From positions 206,346-270,345 of the forward strand of contig DETD01000031.1 in assembly GCA_002362105.1 (NCBI GenBank): DNA of 64,000 nt, written 5' to 3'. Shown piece after piece: positions 8,474 through 16,607 of this stretch (position 1 is its first letter; each line of letters opens with the position of its first letter). The position numbers and the translations under genes are program-made. The DNA is from Bacteroidales bacterium UBA3297. GTDB taxonomy: Bacteria > Bacteroidota > Bacteroidia > Bacteroidales > Paludibacteraceae. The notes beneath the pieces were generated by a model that saw only the letters and a program-made list of their open reading frames with translations, made no database searches and had not been told where the DNA came from.

Positions 8474-9289
8474 TTAGTACTTACTGAAATCGATGACGGG
8501 ATGTTGTCCCTTCAGCATTTTCGGGGCATATCCGCCCCCTTGCGGTTGTGGCAGGCCGTCGCCCAGTTGGGCGGCCTTCTGCGCAGCCATACGTGCCGAA
8601 ATGTTCTCGTTCCGGCCCTTCAGTTCGCCCTCACGCCGCGCGTTTTCCACATCGAGGTCGTAGTTAAGGCGTTTGAGGTAGCCCTGCAGCATCTCGGCCG
8701 TAACGCGGCGTTCAAGCAGGTTGTCGAAGTCGGCATTAATAGCGTCAACCAGCGCCTGCTGGGCCTGTTCCTCCATCTGGTGCTCGTCGGCATACTGCCG
8801 CAAGACGTCGAGGCTCTGCTTCAGGTTAGCCTCCAACTGGGCCTGCTGGTTGTCGGCCTCGGCCTTTTGGGCTATAAACGCCTCATAATCGTCGTCGCCG
8901 GGTTGGGGTTGCAGGCCCTCATTGCCAAGGGTGCGTCGCACCGCCACCCTCAGAGGCAGTTCCTCCTCGTTGAGCAGGGCCTCGAGCAACGCAGCCACAA
9001 GGGGCTGTTTGTCGAGCAGGCGGGAAACGCGGCCCTCAACATCGTTGAACTGGGCCAGCCGCCCTTCCAGTTCGTCGGCCCACTGGCAGGCAAGACGGTC
9101 GGCCACATCATCGGCAGACAAATCGGGATGCTGGTCGGCAAAATACTTGGCCAGCCGCAGGCGGAAAGGCGAAAGCCCCGTGTCCTTTTCGGTTGCTTCT
9201 AGGGCCGAAGGTGCTGCGGTCTGGCCCTCTGGCTGGTTGGCGGCACCGGGCGCCGCCTGTTGTTTAGGTTGGTTTTGTTTAACAGACAT
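8474..9289 (-). CDS. Capsid scaffold-like protein
   Basis: 271 residues, highly charged and Gln/Glu/Ala-rich, mainly helical. A Pro/Gln-rich N-terminus leads into acidic helices. The C-terminal block (LKRLNYDLDVENARREGELK, then GRNENI) strongly resembles scaffold proteins encoded before the capsid in crAss-like phages, where 'E-x-x-GRN-x-x-I' recurs. It lies immediately before the capsid gene. The likely role is to guide capsid assembly and leave or be cut afterwards. No protease domain was noticed here or in neighbouring genes. Confidence 0.6.
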   Translation of the reverse strand: MSVKQNQPKQQAAPGAANQPEGQTAAPSALEATEKDTGLSPFRLRLAKYFADQHPDLSADDVADRLACQWADELEGRLAQFNDVEGRVSRLLDKQPLVAALLEALLNEEELPLRVAVRRTLGNEGLQPQPGDDDYEAFIAQKAEADNQQAQLEANLKQSLDVLRQYADEHQMEEQAQQALVDAINADFDNLLERRVTAEMLQGYLKRLNYDLDVENARREGELKGRNENISARMAAQKAAQLGDGLPQPQGGGYAPKMLKGQHPVIDFSKY

Positions 9290-9346
9290 AATGTTAGAAA
9301 GTTTAAAAGTGGTTAAACGTAAAAAAGGGGGAGGAAGAAAGACCGA

Positions 9347-10246
9347 CTACCGTTGTCGCTCGTAGCGGGCGTTGAGGATGCCGTCGATGACCTTTTTGCC
9401 CCTTAGCGAGGGAATGATGGCGGTTAGCAGCTGCACCATCCGCTGACGGGCCGATGCGTTCCCGCTCATGGCTTTTTGGCGCAGTGCCATCACCTGTGCA
9501 GACGTTGTCTGTCGGTTGGCCGTCCCCGCCCCCATCAGGCGGGCCACATAGTCGAGTTGGGCCTGGTCGCCCAGGTCGATGGCCGTTTGTAGAATCTGTG
9601 CAGCCTCGTCGGGCGTCAGGTTCCAGTAGCCCCTCAGTGTTTGTCCGTCGGTGTCGGCAATGCGGTAAAGCCGTTCGCTGGCCAGCGTCCGCCCTGTGGT
9701 TGAAGTCCTGCGTGCCGCCGTCGAAGCACCGGTCTTCGCCGTTTTCTCAGCCGCCTTCTGCGCAGCGGCCGGCGTACTGATGGCAGCCTCTAGCAACAAG
9801 CGGTGCTGTTGCTGTTTCAGCAGTTGGGCATCGTGGGCCAGTTGTCGTTGTGCGCGGGCCTCGTCGGCAGCCGCCTGCCTGTCGGCCATAGCCTGTAACG
9901 AGAGTTGCTGACGGTAGTTCTGAGTCAGTCGGTCGCCCAACAGCCGTTGCAGTTGGTCGTGTTTGTTGAAGGCCTCGAACACCGGCTTTTCGTTGTAATC
10001 GGCCACAGGAGCGTCGCCCCCACCCGCCAGGTCGCCCAAATGTAGGCCCACTCTACCTGCAGCCAGGTTTCTAGCTACCACACCAGCCTGCCTGGCCTGC
10101 TGTCGCAACAGTTCCGCACCGGGGTCAGAAGTGTTAGCCGAGGCCGGCAACCGGGGTTTGGCATTCGCAGCCGTAGGTTCGTCGGTAGTCGACTTCTTCA
10201 GTTCGTCAAGGCCCTTTCGGTAGGCCTCCCAATCAATCATCTTCAT
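9347..10246 (-). CDS. Ala/Gln-rich internal virion (DNA ejection-like) protein candidate
   Basis: 299 residues with long Ala/Gln/Arg/Leu helices, including coiled-coil-like tracts around residues 105-160 (RQAAADEARAQRQL, LLKQQQHRLLLEAA) and a more globular C-terminal 120 residues (GYWNLTPDEAAQILQTAIDL). This composition, and its place between neck-like genes and scaffold/capsid genes, resemble podovirus internal virion or ejection proteins. No enzymatic motif was seen. It starts 31 bp after the upstream gene. I cannot exclude another structural role. Confidence 0.45.
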   Translation of the reverse strand: MKMIDWEAYRKGLDELKKSTTDEPTAANAKPRLPASANTSDPGAELLRQQARQAGVVARNLAAGRVGLHLGDLAGGGDAPVADYNEKPVFEAFNKHDQLQRLLGDRLTQNYRQQLSLQAMADRQAAADEARAQRQLAHDAQLLKQQQHRLLLEAAISTPAAAQKAAEKTAKTGASTAARRTSTTGRTLASERLYRIADTDGQTLRGYWNLTPDEAAQILQTAIDLGDQAQLDYVARLMGAGTANRQTTSAQVMALRQKAMSGNASARQRMVQLLTAIIPSLRGKKVIDGILNARYERQR

Positions 10247-10276
10247 TTTTTTGAAAGGTTAAGTTAAAAAAGGTCG

Positions 10277-10780
10277 CTAGCGGACAGCAGACGGCCATTT
10301 TCGGTATGCGAGTGCGGTCACCAGGCTCCGTGCCAGGTGCTGTCCCAACCGGCTCTGGTTTTGTGCCTGCTGTTGTTTCAGCTGGCGTTGCGCGGCCAGC
10401 GACTGGTGGCGGTTGCGCAAGTGTTCCTGCGCAAGCTGCCGTTGCACATTGTGCTGGCTAGCGGTCAACTGGTTAACAGAGGCCGCCACATTGCGGGCCG
10501 TCTGCTGGTTACCGGCCAACTGCTGTTCGCGGGTCAGATTGCCGGCAAGGGCGGCGTTGGCATTGCTGCCGTTCTGCTTTTCAGACCACTGACGTACCAG
10601 CGCGAGCTGGGCCTGGGCCTGCGGTCCGTCGGTACCGCTGTTGTGTAACTGCTGGTAATAATGGGCGTCGTCGGCAGCCGCCTGCTGCTGCAACAGCTGT
10701 TGCTGTTGGCGCGCTGTGCGGGCAGATCGCCGTGCGGCCAGTCCCTGCGAGAGGGCACCGGCCAAAAAAGGGAGTAACAT
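10277..10780 (-). CDS. Gln/Ala-rich coiled-coil virion protein candidate
   Basis: 167 residues. It opens with a short hydrophobic segment (MLLPFLAGALSQGLAA), then almost continuous Gln/Ala/Arg coiled coil (TARQQQQLLQQQAAADD and similar). Small ejection proteins of podoviruses often combine an N-terminal membrane-active helix with Gln/Ala-rich coiled coil, so an ejection role is plausible. It sits just before the second Gln-rich protein in the same operon. Similarity beyond composition cannot be judged by eye. Confidence 0.42.
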   Translation of the reverse strand: MLLPFLAGALSQGLAARRSARTARQQQQLLQQQAAADDAHYYQQLHNSGTDGPQAQAQLALVRQWSEKQNGSNANAALAGNLTREQQLAGNQQTARNVAASVNQLTASQHNVQRQLAQEHLRNRHQSLAAQRQLKQQQAQNQSRLGQHLARSLVTALAYRKWPSAVR

Positions 10781-10830
10781 ATATATAGATTATTAAGGTT
10801 TATAGAGATAGAAACAAGGTTATGCCCAAG

Positions 10831-10992
10831 TTACAGACCGTCGTTTTGTTGCGACGTGCGGTCGGTGCCAACGCCACCAAGGTAGCGGTCTTCAGCCCGT
10901 TTAAGCAGAAGGCGGGTCAAGGCGAGGATGAGGTCGAGGGCGAACAGCAGCAAACGGTCGGTGGCCCGCTGTTTAAGCAGTTTGAATTTCAT
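10831..10992 (-). CDS. Small amphipathic/membrane protein (53 residues) in the virion operon
   Basis: The frame runs from the ATG at 10990-10992 to the stop at 10831-10833 and encodes 53 residues. Residues 12-31 are hydrophobic (DRLLLFALDLILALTRLLLK), flanked by basic residues. It lies 31 bp after the neck-like gene and 50 bp before the coiled-coil gene, filling what would otherwise be a 240-bp gap in a compact operon, which supports it being real. It could be a holin-like or virion membrane peptide; no family is recognised. Confidence 0.5.
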   Translation of the reverse strand: MKFKLLKQRATDRLLLFALDLILALTRLLLKRAEDRYLGGVGTDRTSQQNDGL

Positions 10993-11023
10993 AATTATAA
11001 CAATTTAAGTGAGTTGACGAAGT

Positions 11024-11482
11024 TTAGCGGAACGCCCGCAACTGGAAGAGCGATTTATGGAGGGCCGAGAAGGCGACAGTCGCCTGCAAGAGTGTCCACG
11101 ACGCGGGGTTGTCGAGGTGCCTTATGCGCAACCAGCGGGTCAGCGTGTGCCAGGTCAGCCACTCCTGCAGATGGTTGTCGGCCTGCCGCGCATACCGCTC
11201 GTACCCGTCGGGACAAGGGGCTGAGAAGAAGAACGAGCCGTTGTCTTCCCAGTAGCGGCCCATCTTGTCGAACTCGTCGGCTGCAGTCACTGCGCTCTCC
11301 TGCAAAAGCAGGGCTACCGTTGTGTTTTCATCGGCAGTCAGGGCATAGGCGTCGGGGGCGGAAAGGTCGTCGGAGGGCGGTGTCAGTGTCAGGCTCAACT
11401 GGGCACTGATTTCCTGCAAGTGCTGTTGCAATGCCTCGAAGGTGTAACTGAACGTCACCTCGTTGTTCAATAGTGTGTACAT
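11024..11482 (-). CDS. Neck/head-completion-like protein candidate
   Basis: 152 residues, alpha-helical, with a central segment WEDNGSFFFSAPCPDGYERY and a C-terminal helical block (LTWHTLTRWLRIRHLD, ending in a basic SLFQLRAFR). Its size, helical C-terminus and position next to a similar-sized gene (11543-12016) resemble the paired small neck or head-completion proteins of Bacteroides phages. A GC-rich hairpin (CACCCC 11524-11529 with GGGGTG 11536-11541) sits in the 60-bp gap to the upstream gene and may modulate expression. Function is inferred from context. Confidence 0.42.
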   Translation of the reverse strand: MYTLLNNEVTFSYTFEALQQHLQEISAQLSLTLTPPSDDLSAPDAYALTADENTTVALLLQESAVTAADEFDKMGRYWEDNGSFFFSAPCPDGYERYARQADNHLQEWLTWHTLTRWLRIRHLDNPASWTLLQATVAFSALHKSLFQLRAFR

Positions 11483-11542
11483 GTAGAATCGGTTAGGGGG
11501 GAAGAAAAAACGGAAGGAAAGGTCACCCCGTTCGGGGGGTGG

Positions 11543-12016
11543 TTAGAAGACCGAGAGGGACACGCGCGGAGGCTGGTTACGCCAAAGCGAAAGGTTGCGC
11601 AGTTCGTGGTCGGCATCGGTCCACCGTTGCACGGCCATTTCTGCCTGGTTGCTACTGACCAACATCAGCCAGTGCGCCACCATATAGGTGACCATGCCCT
11701 CTACCACGGCATCGTGTAGCTGTTGCGCTAACAGCGGCGTGTTGTTGCAGGCGGGCACTTTAAACGTCAGCACCCACTCTTGGTCTGAGCCGCTAGGCTG
11801 GTCCACTGCTTTGGTATGCCGGCCCACAATAGCCAGCACACGGTTTTTTGCAGCCGTTAGCAAGTCGGCGTAGATTTTCGAGTCGGCATTTGTGTCGAGC
11901 ACGTTTTGTGCCGACGGATTGGCGCATCCCACATCCACATAGTTGGTCATGCGCTGCACCTGTTGCGCCAAGGCGGTCAGGTCGACCACCAGATTCATTA
12001 TTTCTAAATTTTCCAT
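11543..12016 (-). CDS. First gene of virion operon 1: neck/adaptor-like protein candidate
   Basis: 157 residues. The C-terminal half (LLAQQLHDAVVEGMVTYMVA, then AEMAVQRWTDADHELRNLSL) looks like the helical end of small head-tail adaptor proteins in Bacteroides phages: a 'W-L' helix followed by a charged helix ending in LR-x-L-x-x-R. Translation starts at 12016, about 40 nt downstream of a predicted start site, with a palindromic hairpin in the leader (12034-12052). It is preceded by the promoter shared with the terminase operon, and so heads a coordinated nine-gene unit to 5915. Confidence 0.45.
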   Translation of the reverse strand: MENLEIMNLVVDLTALAQQVQRMTNYVDVGCANPSAQNVLDTNADSKIYADLLTAAKNRVLAIVGRHTKAVDQPSGSDQEWVLTFKVPACNNTPLLAQQLHDAVVEGMVTYMVAHWLMLVSSNQAEMAVQRWTDADHELRNLSLWRNQPPRVSLSVF

Positions 12017-12033
12017 ATCATTTATTTTTCCAG

Positions 12034-12052
12034 AGATAACGTCTCGTTATCT
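12034..12052 (-). promoter_or_regulatory. Perfect hairpin in the leader of virion operon 1
   Basis: Arms AGATAACG and CGTTATCT with loop TCT lie between the predicted transcription start (about 12057) and the first ATG (12016). It could be an RNA hairpin near the ribosome site or an operator. No equivalent was seen in the terminase leader. Confidence 0.6.
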
Positions 12053-12063
12053 TGTTCACGATG

Positions 12064-12121
12064 CAAAGATATAGAAAATTATCTACACAATACAAATTTT
12101 AAGGACTGAAATTTTAGATAA
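12064..12121 (-). promoter_or_regulatory. Promoter/operator of virion operon 1, matching the terminase promoter
   Basis: Minus strand: -7 TATCTTTG (12064-12071) and -33 TTTG (12093-12096), 21-bp spacer. Within the spacer is the imperfect inverted repeat TAGAA-N4-ATCTA (12072-12085). A further TAGATAA occurs upstream (12115-12121). The 39 bp 12064-12102 align without gaps to 46206-46244, with 31 identities counted by eye, and the identity extends past the core boxes. Confidence 0.7.
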
Positions 12122-12199
12122 AATTCTAAACTATTGATATTCTTTGCGATTAAAAAGGAGTAGACCTTCGGGAATCAGCATATAGCCACACTACAAAAA

Positions 12200-12229
12200 A
12201 AGGTTGCAGGCTATTCGCGCTGCAACCTT
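12200..12229 (-). terminator. Terminator of the His-rich protein gene
   Basis: Perfect stem AAGGTTGCAG / CTGCAACCTT with a 10-nt loop. On the minus strand it is followed by a T-run. It lies 48 bp after the stop of the 12278-12658 gene and insulates virion operon 1 upstream. Confidence 0.85.
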
Positions 12230-12277
12230 CAACAAAAGTGTTTATCGTGTAGTCAGTTCGTCGCTACGTTACTGGCA

Positions 12278-12658
12278 TTAACGGCGGTAGTGAACCGGAC
12301 GGCCATGGTGGTGGTGATGGCGGACAGGTGCGTGGTGGTATACACGCGCTGGCGCATAGTGGCGTACGGGTGCGGTGTAGACGTGGCGTACAGGGGCTAC
12401 GTGGTGCACTACTACGGGTGCTGGTTCTACCACTTCAACCACCTCTACCGGTGCTGGCTCTACGACGTGCACTACTGGGGCAGGGGCTGCTACCTGGTGG
12501 ACAACCACCGGTGCTGGTGCGGCTACCGATACATGCGCGCTGACGGTTGGTACGGGTACTGCTGCTGAGAAGCTGGCGAATACTTGTGAGTTTGCTACTG
12601 AGCCAATGGCTAACAGAACTGAGGTTGCGAGAACCTTTACAATGCTATTTGTTTTCAT
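12278..12658 (-). CDS. Secreted His/Pro/Val-rich low-complexity protein
   Basis: 126 residues. The signal peptide (residues 1-24, ending SVANSQ) is followed by tandem variants of APAPVVVHxV and then a His/Arg/Tyr-rich tail (YAPARVYHHAPVRHHHHHGR). The whole mature chain is low complexity with about one His in six residues, suggesting metal binding or a structural surface or matrix role. No family is recognised. It has its own terminator (12200-12229). Conservation of the open frame through strongly repetitive sequence, plus a clean signal peptide, supports it being real. Confidence 0.6.
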   Translation of the reverse strand: MKTNSIVKVLATSVLLAIGSVANSQVFASFSAAVPVPTVSAHVSVAAPAPVVVHQVAAPAPVVHVVEPAPVEVVEVVEPAPVVVHHVAPVRHVYTAPVRHYAPARVYHHAPVRHHHHHGRPVHYRR

Positions 12659-12898
12659 ATGCTGTATCTTTTATTTGTTCAACTTTCAGTTTCGAAGTGG
12701 TTCGTTGCCGCTTCTGTCTGTATAAATCCAAAAGGCGTGCCAAACTATTTTGGCCTGGTGTGCCACACTTTTTTTAATTGTGGTGGTGCGGATTTATAAC
12801 TATTTGCAAAATAGTGGATTACAGAGGTGCTTATGTCTGGCGTTTATGCTGCAGAACAGCGATTTTCACTGGTTTTAGGTGGTATTGAGGCTCTACTG

Positions 12899-13065
12899 AA
12901 GGTGCAGAACTTCACTTTTTTTGGCTCGCATTGGTGATTGGCAGGGTTGGCTCGTAGCGTTTTCCAAACGCCCTGGCGGCGTGGTGGGTTCCGGGCACGT
13001 AGGAATGGCGGGGGCAATCCCAACATACCCGGTTATGGGAGATACCGTCTTCCAGACGGGAGGTG
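12899..13065 (+). repeat. Hairpin-pair repeat, copy 1
   Basis: This contains two REP-like hairpins with the same TCC loop: GCGTTT-TCC-AAACGC (12957-12971) and CCGTCT-TCC-AGACGG (13045-13059). Between them are CCGGGCACGTAGGAA (12992-13006) and ATACCCGGTTAT. The same arrangement recurs at 24972-25090 and 27432-27550. The first 70 bp (12899-12971) are repeated almost exactly at 13101-13170. The stretch 12659-13343 holds only these repeats; no gene was seen. Confidence 0.8.
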
Positions 13066-13100
13066 GCTACAAGGATGCGGTGAGGTAGCGGCACTGCTGG

Positions 13101-13310
13101 AGGTGCTGCGCTTCATTTTTTGGCTCGCATTGGTGATTGGCAGGGTTGGCTCGTAGCGTTTTCCAAACGCTCTTAGCTCGTGCCAGCATCCGGGCACGTG
13201 GAAGCGGTTCCACCTTTTCCCCATACCCGGTTCGGGGAGGTGTAGCGAGAGGTGTGGTTAGGTGGTTTGTAACTCAGTACAAACTATACAGTCATTCGTT
13301 TTTCCGTGAA
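13101..13310 (+). repeat. Hairpin repeat, copy 2 (variant)
   Basis: A direct repeat of 12899-12971, with GCGTTT-TCC-AAACGC at 13156-13170, CGGGCACGTGGAAGCGGTT and a CCATACCCGGTT block. It then runs into a degenerate version (about 13265-13310) of the TTACATAGT-type module seen at 24152, 24894 and 27349. The second TCC hairpin is missing here. Confidence 0.65.
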
Positions 13311-13343
13311 TTACGTTTTCAAGAAGTCCGTTTAATACAGCCT

Positions 13344-13889
13344 TTAATAGTTCAGGCCGAACATCCAAATAGGAATTACATTGCCAGATCCATATTCAAT
13401 GTCGTCTTTAACAACAAATCCGTTTGCTATGTTTTCTATCTGTTTTTGGCCTTTGTTTTTCCCTCCAATTTCGAAAGTCAGTCCGTCAATTTCAAAATCA
13501 GATTTTTTTGACAGCAGCACTCGGTTATGGACACGCATCTGGTTTAGGAAGAAGGTTTCCCTGATGTTTCCGATGTTAGAGGCCTCTTCACCCAGCACAT
13601 AGGCTAAGTTCGGATTGTCTAAATAGACTTTCTTCACTTTCCCTAACCCCATGATGCCGTTGGTGGTATCGCGCAACAGGGCAACCATTCCCGCATGCTC
13701 CATATAGAGGAAATAATCGGTCAGATCGTTCCTACTGACGTTTACCATTTTGGAAATCTTATCCATAACGGGTTTGAATGGCACGCTCATGGCAACGATA
13801 GACAGCAGTTTTTTCAATTTACGCCCTGTCGATGCGTTCATATTAGCATATTGCACTGTAAAAGTGCAGAAATTTGGATAAAATTGCAC
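13344..13889 (-). pseudogene. C-terminal fragment of a DUF4143-type ATPase
   Basis: The open frame matches the C-terminal half of the neighbouring ATPase (14123-15298) closely: NMNASTGRKLKKLLSI versus NMNVSTGRKLKRMMAV, then VPFKP, NIGNIRETFFLNQMRV and GGKNKGQKQIENIA. It entirely lacks the N-terminal Walker A/B half. The first residues (MQFYPNFCTFTVQ) are read from leader-like sequence, including an inverted repeat (13880-13906), so an internal deletion seems to have joined the upstream region to the DUF4143 domain. It may be expressed as a domain fragment, but I treat it as a broken paralogue. Confidence 0.75.
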
Positions 13890-13906
13890 TTTCGTGGTGC
13901 AATTTT
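13880..13906. repeat. Perfect 10-bp inverted repeat near the ATPase fragment
   Basis: Arms AAAATTGCAC and GTGCAATTTT with a 7-nt loop. Closely related repeats with the same loop length lie upstream of the intact ATPase (15341-15398), so this appears to be the retained control region of the deleted paralogue. Confidence 0.65.
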
Positions 13907-13939
13907 AGTATTTTTAATAGAAAAAGTGGTCGATTCTGG

Positions 13940-13972
13940 GGGAGATACCGTCTTCCAGACGGAAGGTGGGAG
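13940..13972 (+). repeat. Hairpin repeat, partial copy
   Basis: GGGAGATACCGTCTTCCAGA and the rest of the hairpin CCGTCT-TCC-AGACGG (13948-13962) appear without the other repeat parts. A degenerate copy of the CTTTCC operator-like sequence follows at about 14074-14095. The stretch 13890-14122 holds no gene. Confidence 0.6.
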
Positions 13973-14122
13973 TATCGCTGTCGGCTTCTACCGTAATATG
14001 ATTCACTCCTGCGCCACAACTCATAACACCTCATCCCATTCCCCACACTTACAAAACAAGGCACAACACAAAACTTTCCGTTTTTTATAAGGAAGAACTA
14101 GTATAATAAAGCCTTCAAGTCC

Positions 14123-15298
14123 TCAATAAAGCAGTCCAAACTGCCACAATGGTATTACATTAAAACCACCGTACTCGATGTCGTCCTTTACTATATATGA
14201 TTTCGCAACACCCTTTATCTGTTTTTGTTTTTTGTTTCGTCCTCCAATCTCAAAAGTTCGGTCTCCCACAAGAAAATCAGATACGGGAGAGGTGACGGGA
14301 TCTTCAACCACACGTAATTGATTCATAAAAAATGTTTCCCTGATGTTACCAATTTCCGCTTTCCCATCTTTTGCAAGGGAATAAATTAGATTTGTATTCT
14401 CCAGATAAACTTTATCGACCTTTCCTAAAGACCTGATACCCCCCGTTTGATCTCTAAGTTGAATAATTAACCCTGCTTCTTCTATGTAAAGCAGATAATC
14501 GGCAATACTATTACGGGAAACGCCTAACACCTCTGCCAGTGTAACCATGTTGGGTTTGAAGGGAACACTTTCTGCTATCACTGCCATCATTCTCTTCAGC
14601 TTCCTTCCTGTCGATACGTTCATATTCGCATATTCAGGAATGTCTGTTTCCAATGTCTTTGTCACAATATTGATAAGTTTACCCTCATAGTCGCCCTCTA
14701 GGGCAAAAGGGTAGTAACCTTTCTCTAAATAACTCTTGAAGAAAAGCAACGGACGAAACGTGTCTGACAACTTCACCTTATGACTTAAAACGTCTTCCAG
14801 ACTATAACGCTCAACTTTAATCCCGTGAAACAATTCAAGGTATTCCCTAAATGACAAACCATACATAGTGTGTATAACTGCCCTTCTGCTTAAATCTGAC
14901 TGCACTCCCTTGTTGATGTCTAATACAGATGAACCGGAAAAAATCACGTGTAACTCTGGATGATAATCGTAGATAAGCTTCAATTCCGTTGCCCACCCTT
15001 CATACCTATGGACTTCGTCAATCACCAAATATTTCCCTCCATAGTTGCTGAACTCATCTGCAAGTTCTGTTAGCTTATGAGAAGAAAAATACAGGTGTTC
15101 CGCATTCACATATAGTGTTGTGTCCACATCCAACTTTTCTCTGATATATTGCAGTATCATTGTCGTCTTTCCCACTCCTCTGGCTCCAACAATGCCGACA
15201 AGGCGGGCATTCCAATTCACTTTGTTGTACATATATCTGTGAAACTCCGATGTTGTAAGGTTCAATATCCTTTTGTAATTTGCAATCAGTTTTTCCAT
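14123..15298 (-). CDS. AAA-family ATPase with DUF4143 domain
   Basis: 391 residues. Walker A GARGVGKTT (residues 38-46) and Walker B-like YLVIDEVHRY near residue 93 with sensor-like IFSGSS. The C-terminal DUF4143 domain (about 200-385) contains RETFFMNQLRV and a restriction-nuclease-like core FEIGGRNKKQKQ. The family is very common in Bacteroidales genomes as strain-variable copies of unknown role; a link to defence or stress is suspected, not shown. Its upstream region holds tandem inverted repeats (15341-15398) and operator-like CTTTCC repeats (15524-15577). A deleted paralogue lies directly downstream and another intact relative at 17509. Confidence 0.85.
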   Translation of the reverse strand: MEKLIANYKRILNLTTSEFHRYMYNKVNWNARLVGIVGARGVGKTTMILQYIREKLDVDTTLYVNAEHLYFSSHKLTELADEFSNYGGKYLVIDEVHRYEGWATELKLIYDYHPELHVIFSGSSVLDINKGVQSDLSRRAVIHTMYGLSFREYLELFHGIKVERYSLEDVLSHKVKLSDTFRPLLFFKSYLEKGYYPFALEGDYEGKLINIVTKTLETDIPEYANMNVSTGRKLKRMMAVIAESVPFKPNMVTLAEVLGVSRNSIADYLLYIEEAGLIIQLRDQTGGIRSLGKVDKVYLENTNLIYSLAKDGKAEIGNIRETFFMNQLRVVEDPVTSPVSDFLVGDRTFEIGGRNKKQKQIKGVAKSYIVKDDIEYGGFNVIPLWQFGLLY

Positions 15299-15340
15299 AC
15301 TATCTTAGTTTATAAGTAAACAGACCTAAATTTACAATAA

Positions 15341-15398
15341 AAAGCACTATTATTGTGCATTTTATCGTAAAAAATGCACTATTGTTGTGCATTTTACT
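15341..15398. promoter_or_regulatory. Tandem inverted repeats upstream of the DUF4143 ATPase
   Basis: Two adjacent elements of the form GCAC-N7-GTGCATTTT. The second (about 15372-15396) has perfect 9-bp arms AAAATGCAC / GTGCATTTT and a 7-nt loop. They lie 45-100 bp upstream of the ATPase start. The similar element at 13880-13906 supports a role specific to this gene family. Could be an operator or RNA hairpins. Confidence 0.55.
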
Positions 15399-15489
15399 AT
15401 GGAATATAGTGGACAATTCCACCTTCCCCGTGCTTTTTCCCGTAATAACTTTGATTTTTGCAGTCTGTATGTCCGCCACCTCTTCCCTT

Positions 15490-15577
15490 TCCCCACACTT
15501 CCAAAACAAGGGGAAATGCAAAACTTTCCGTTTTAAAAGGAAAGATTTACTAAAAAGTTTCCGTTAAAAAAGGAAAG
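15490..15577. promoter_or_regulatory. Two tandem 21-bp operator-like elements (CTTTCC-N9-GGAAAG)
   Basis: CTTTCCGTTTTAAAAGGAAA at 15524-15543 (arm ends at 15544) and GTTTCCGTTAAAAAAGGAAA at 15557-15576 (ends 15577), spaced 33 bp. They are preceded by CCCCACACTTCCAAAACAAG. The same block, with three copies, precedes the ATPase at 17509, and a degenerate single copy lies at about 14041-14095. The stretch 15299-15662 has no gene besides these elements. Confidence 0.6.
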
Positions 15578-15662
15578 AATGGCAAACTAAGGGTGCAGAC
15601 AATATCATATTCGGGCATCTCACGCAACTACTTCGAACAAATAACAAAGGAATCCTGTTTTT

Positions 15663-16607
15663 TCACTGACGCATAGTTCCTAATCTGGTCAGCCGGGAGA
15701 CTATGAGTTCTTCATATGCGCTCTTCATATCCTCGCTAAGAAAAGAATCATGTATTAGAGACTGCCATTTGGGAAGAGCCTTATGAAGACTATCCATAAG
15801 ATTCAACACGATGTTTTCCCCTAATCCCATTGTCTTGGCGGCATTTAAAAAGTCAGCCATACGCAACCTTGTCTTCCGACCGGCCAAGGGTAAAGCCATT
15901 TCTTCCGTATCTTTAGGGTTAACAATCGCAACATTGAGGAGGTCATAGGCAGGCGTCAGTTTATAGCCCCCAGAAGGTCGGTAAAGAGAAAAATTCTTCA
16001 GGTGCATATCATTATTACCCGTTACAAAACAGAAGAGCAACAACTGCATAAAGTTTGTCGTGTCAAGTTTGGGGGTGTTACTATATTGGGCAATTGCCTT
16101 TGCAATCTGTTCATACGATCCCTTATATTTATACTCCGTAGGATGCTGAGTTAGTTGACACATATCTTCCATGTCAATCTTCTCCCCTTTTTTTGTACGG
16201 TCAATGCGTTTTGTAATATAGCCAAGTTTTCCGTCTGCAAGGCGAATAAGACTATGAGGCACAACGCTTATCTTTGCTGCTTCTGCTAAATGCATGGTCA
16301 AATCCTCAATCTCAGGCAACTGAGGATAATCATCCGTCTGGGGCTTGAAAATATAGTTTCCCCAAAGTCCAACGATGGTCAGACGGCTGCAACCTTCATG
16401 CTTATTGAGATTCAATGATAGCTTGGGTTGCACACCTGTCAGCGATGTTTGAGAACGGATTACCTGCTCTGCCAGTTGGTCTAACTCTTCATGGCGGAAT
16501 TCCAATAAGGGGATTTCTTTTGTGCCGAAAAATTTCCGTGAACAGCCCGGATGAAAGTCTTTCTGCCCTTCTTCCAAATCCTTATAGCAATACAAACATT
16601 TACTCAT
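15663..16607 (-). CDS. hipT: HipT-like serine/threonine kinase toxin (HipA C-terminal)
   Basis: 314 residues. It starts with a Cys-rich segment (CLYCYKDLEEGQKDFHPGC) typical of Bacteroidetes HipA proteins. The phosphate-loop region SLTGVQPKLSL (55-65) contains candidate autophosphorylation Ser/Thr residues. Lys 88 (YIFKPQ) would bind ATP. The catalytic motif is GNNDMHLKNFS (Asp 200) and the metal motif AYDLLN (Asp 222). All kinase residues look intact. It lacks the N-terminal subdomain of HipA, which is encoded separately upstream (16607-16939) with a 1-bp overlap. The three-gene order hipB-hipS-hipT recalls tripartite HipBST. In that system HipS, not HipB, is the antitoxin; the same may hold here. 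Confidence 0.85.
   Translation of the reverse strand: MSKCLYCYKDLEEGQKDFHPGCSRKFFGTKEIPLLEFRHEELDQLAEQVIRSQTSLTGVQPKLSLNLNKHEGCSRLTIVGLWGNYIFKPQTDDYPQLPEIEDLTMHLAEAAKISVVPHSLIRLADGKLGYITKRIDRTKKGEKIDMEDMCQLTQHPTEYKYKGSYEQIAKAIAQYSNTPKLDTTNFMQLLLFCFVTGNNDMHLKNFSLYRPSGGYKLTPAYDLLNVAIVNPKDTEEMALPLAGRKTRLRMADFLNAAKTMGLGENIVLNLMDSLHKALPKWQSLIHDSFLSEDMKSAYEELIVSRLTRLGTMRQ

Noticed and set aside
12899..13250. Hairpin repeats considered as CRISPR or as transposon ends
   Set aside because: Repeats are long mosaics with several hairpins, not regular repeat-spacer units; no transposase lies between matched copies and no target duplications were seen.
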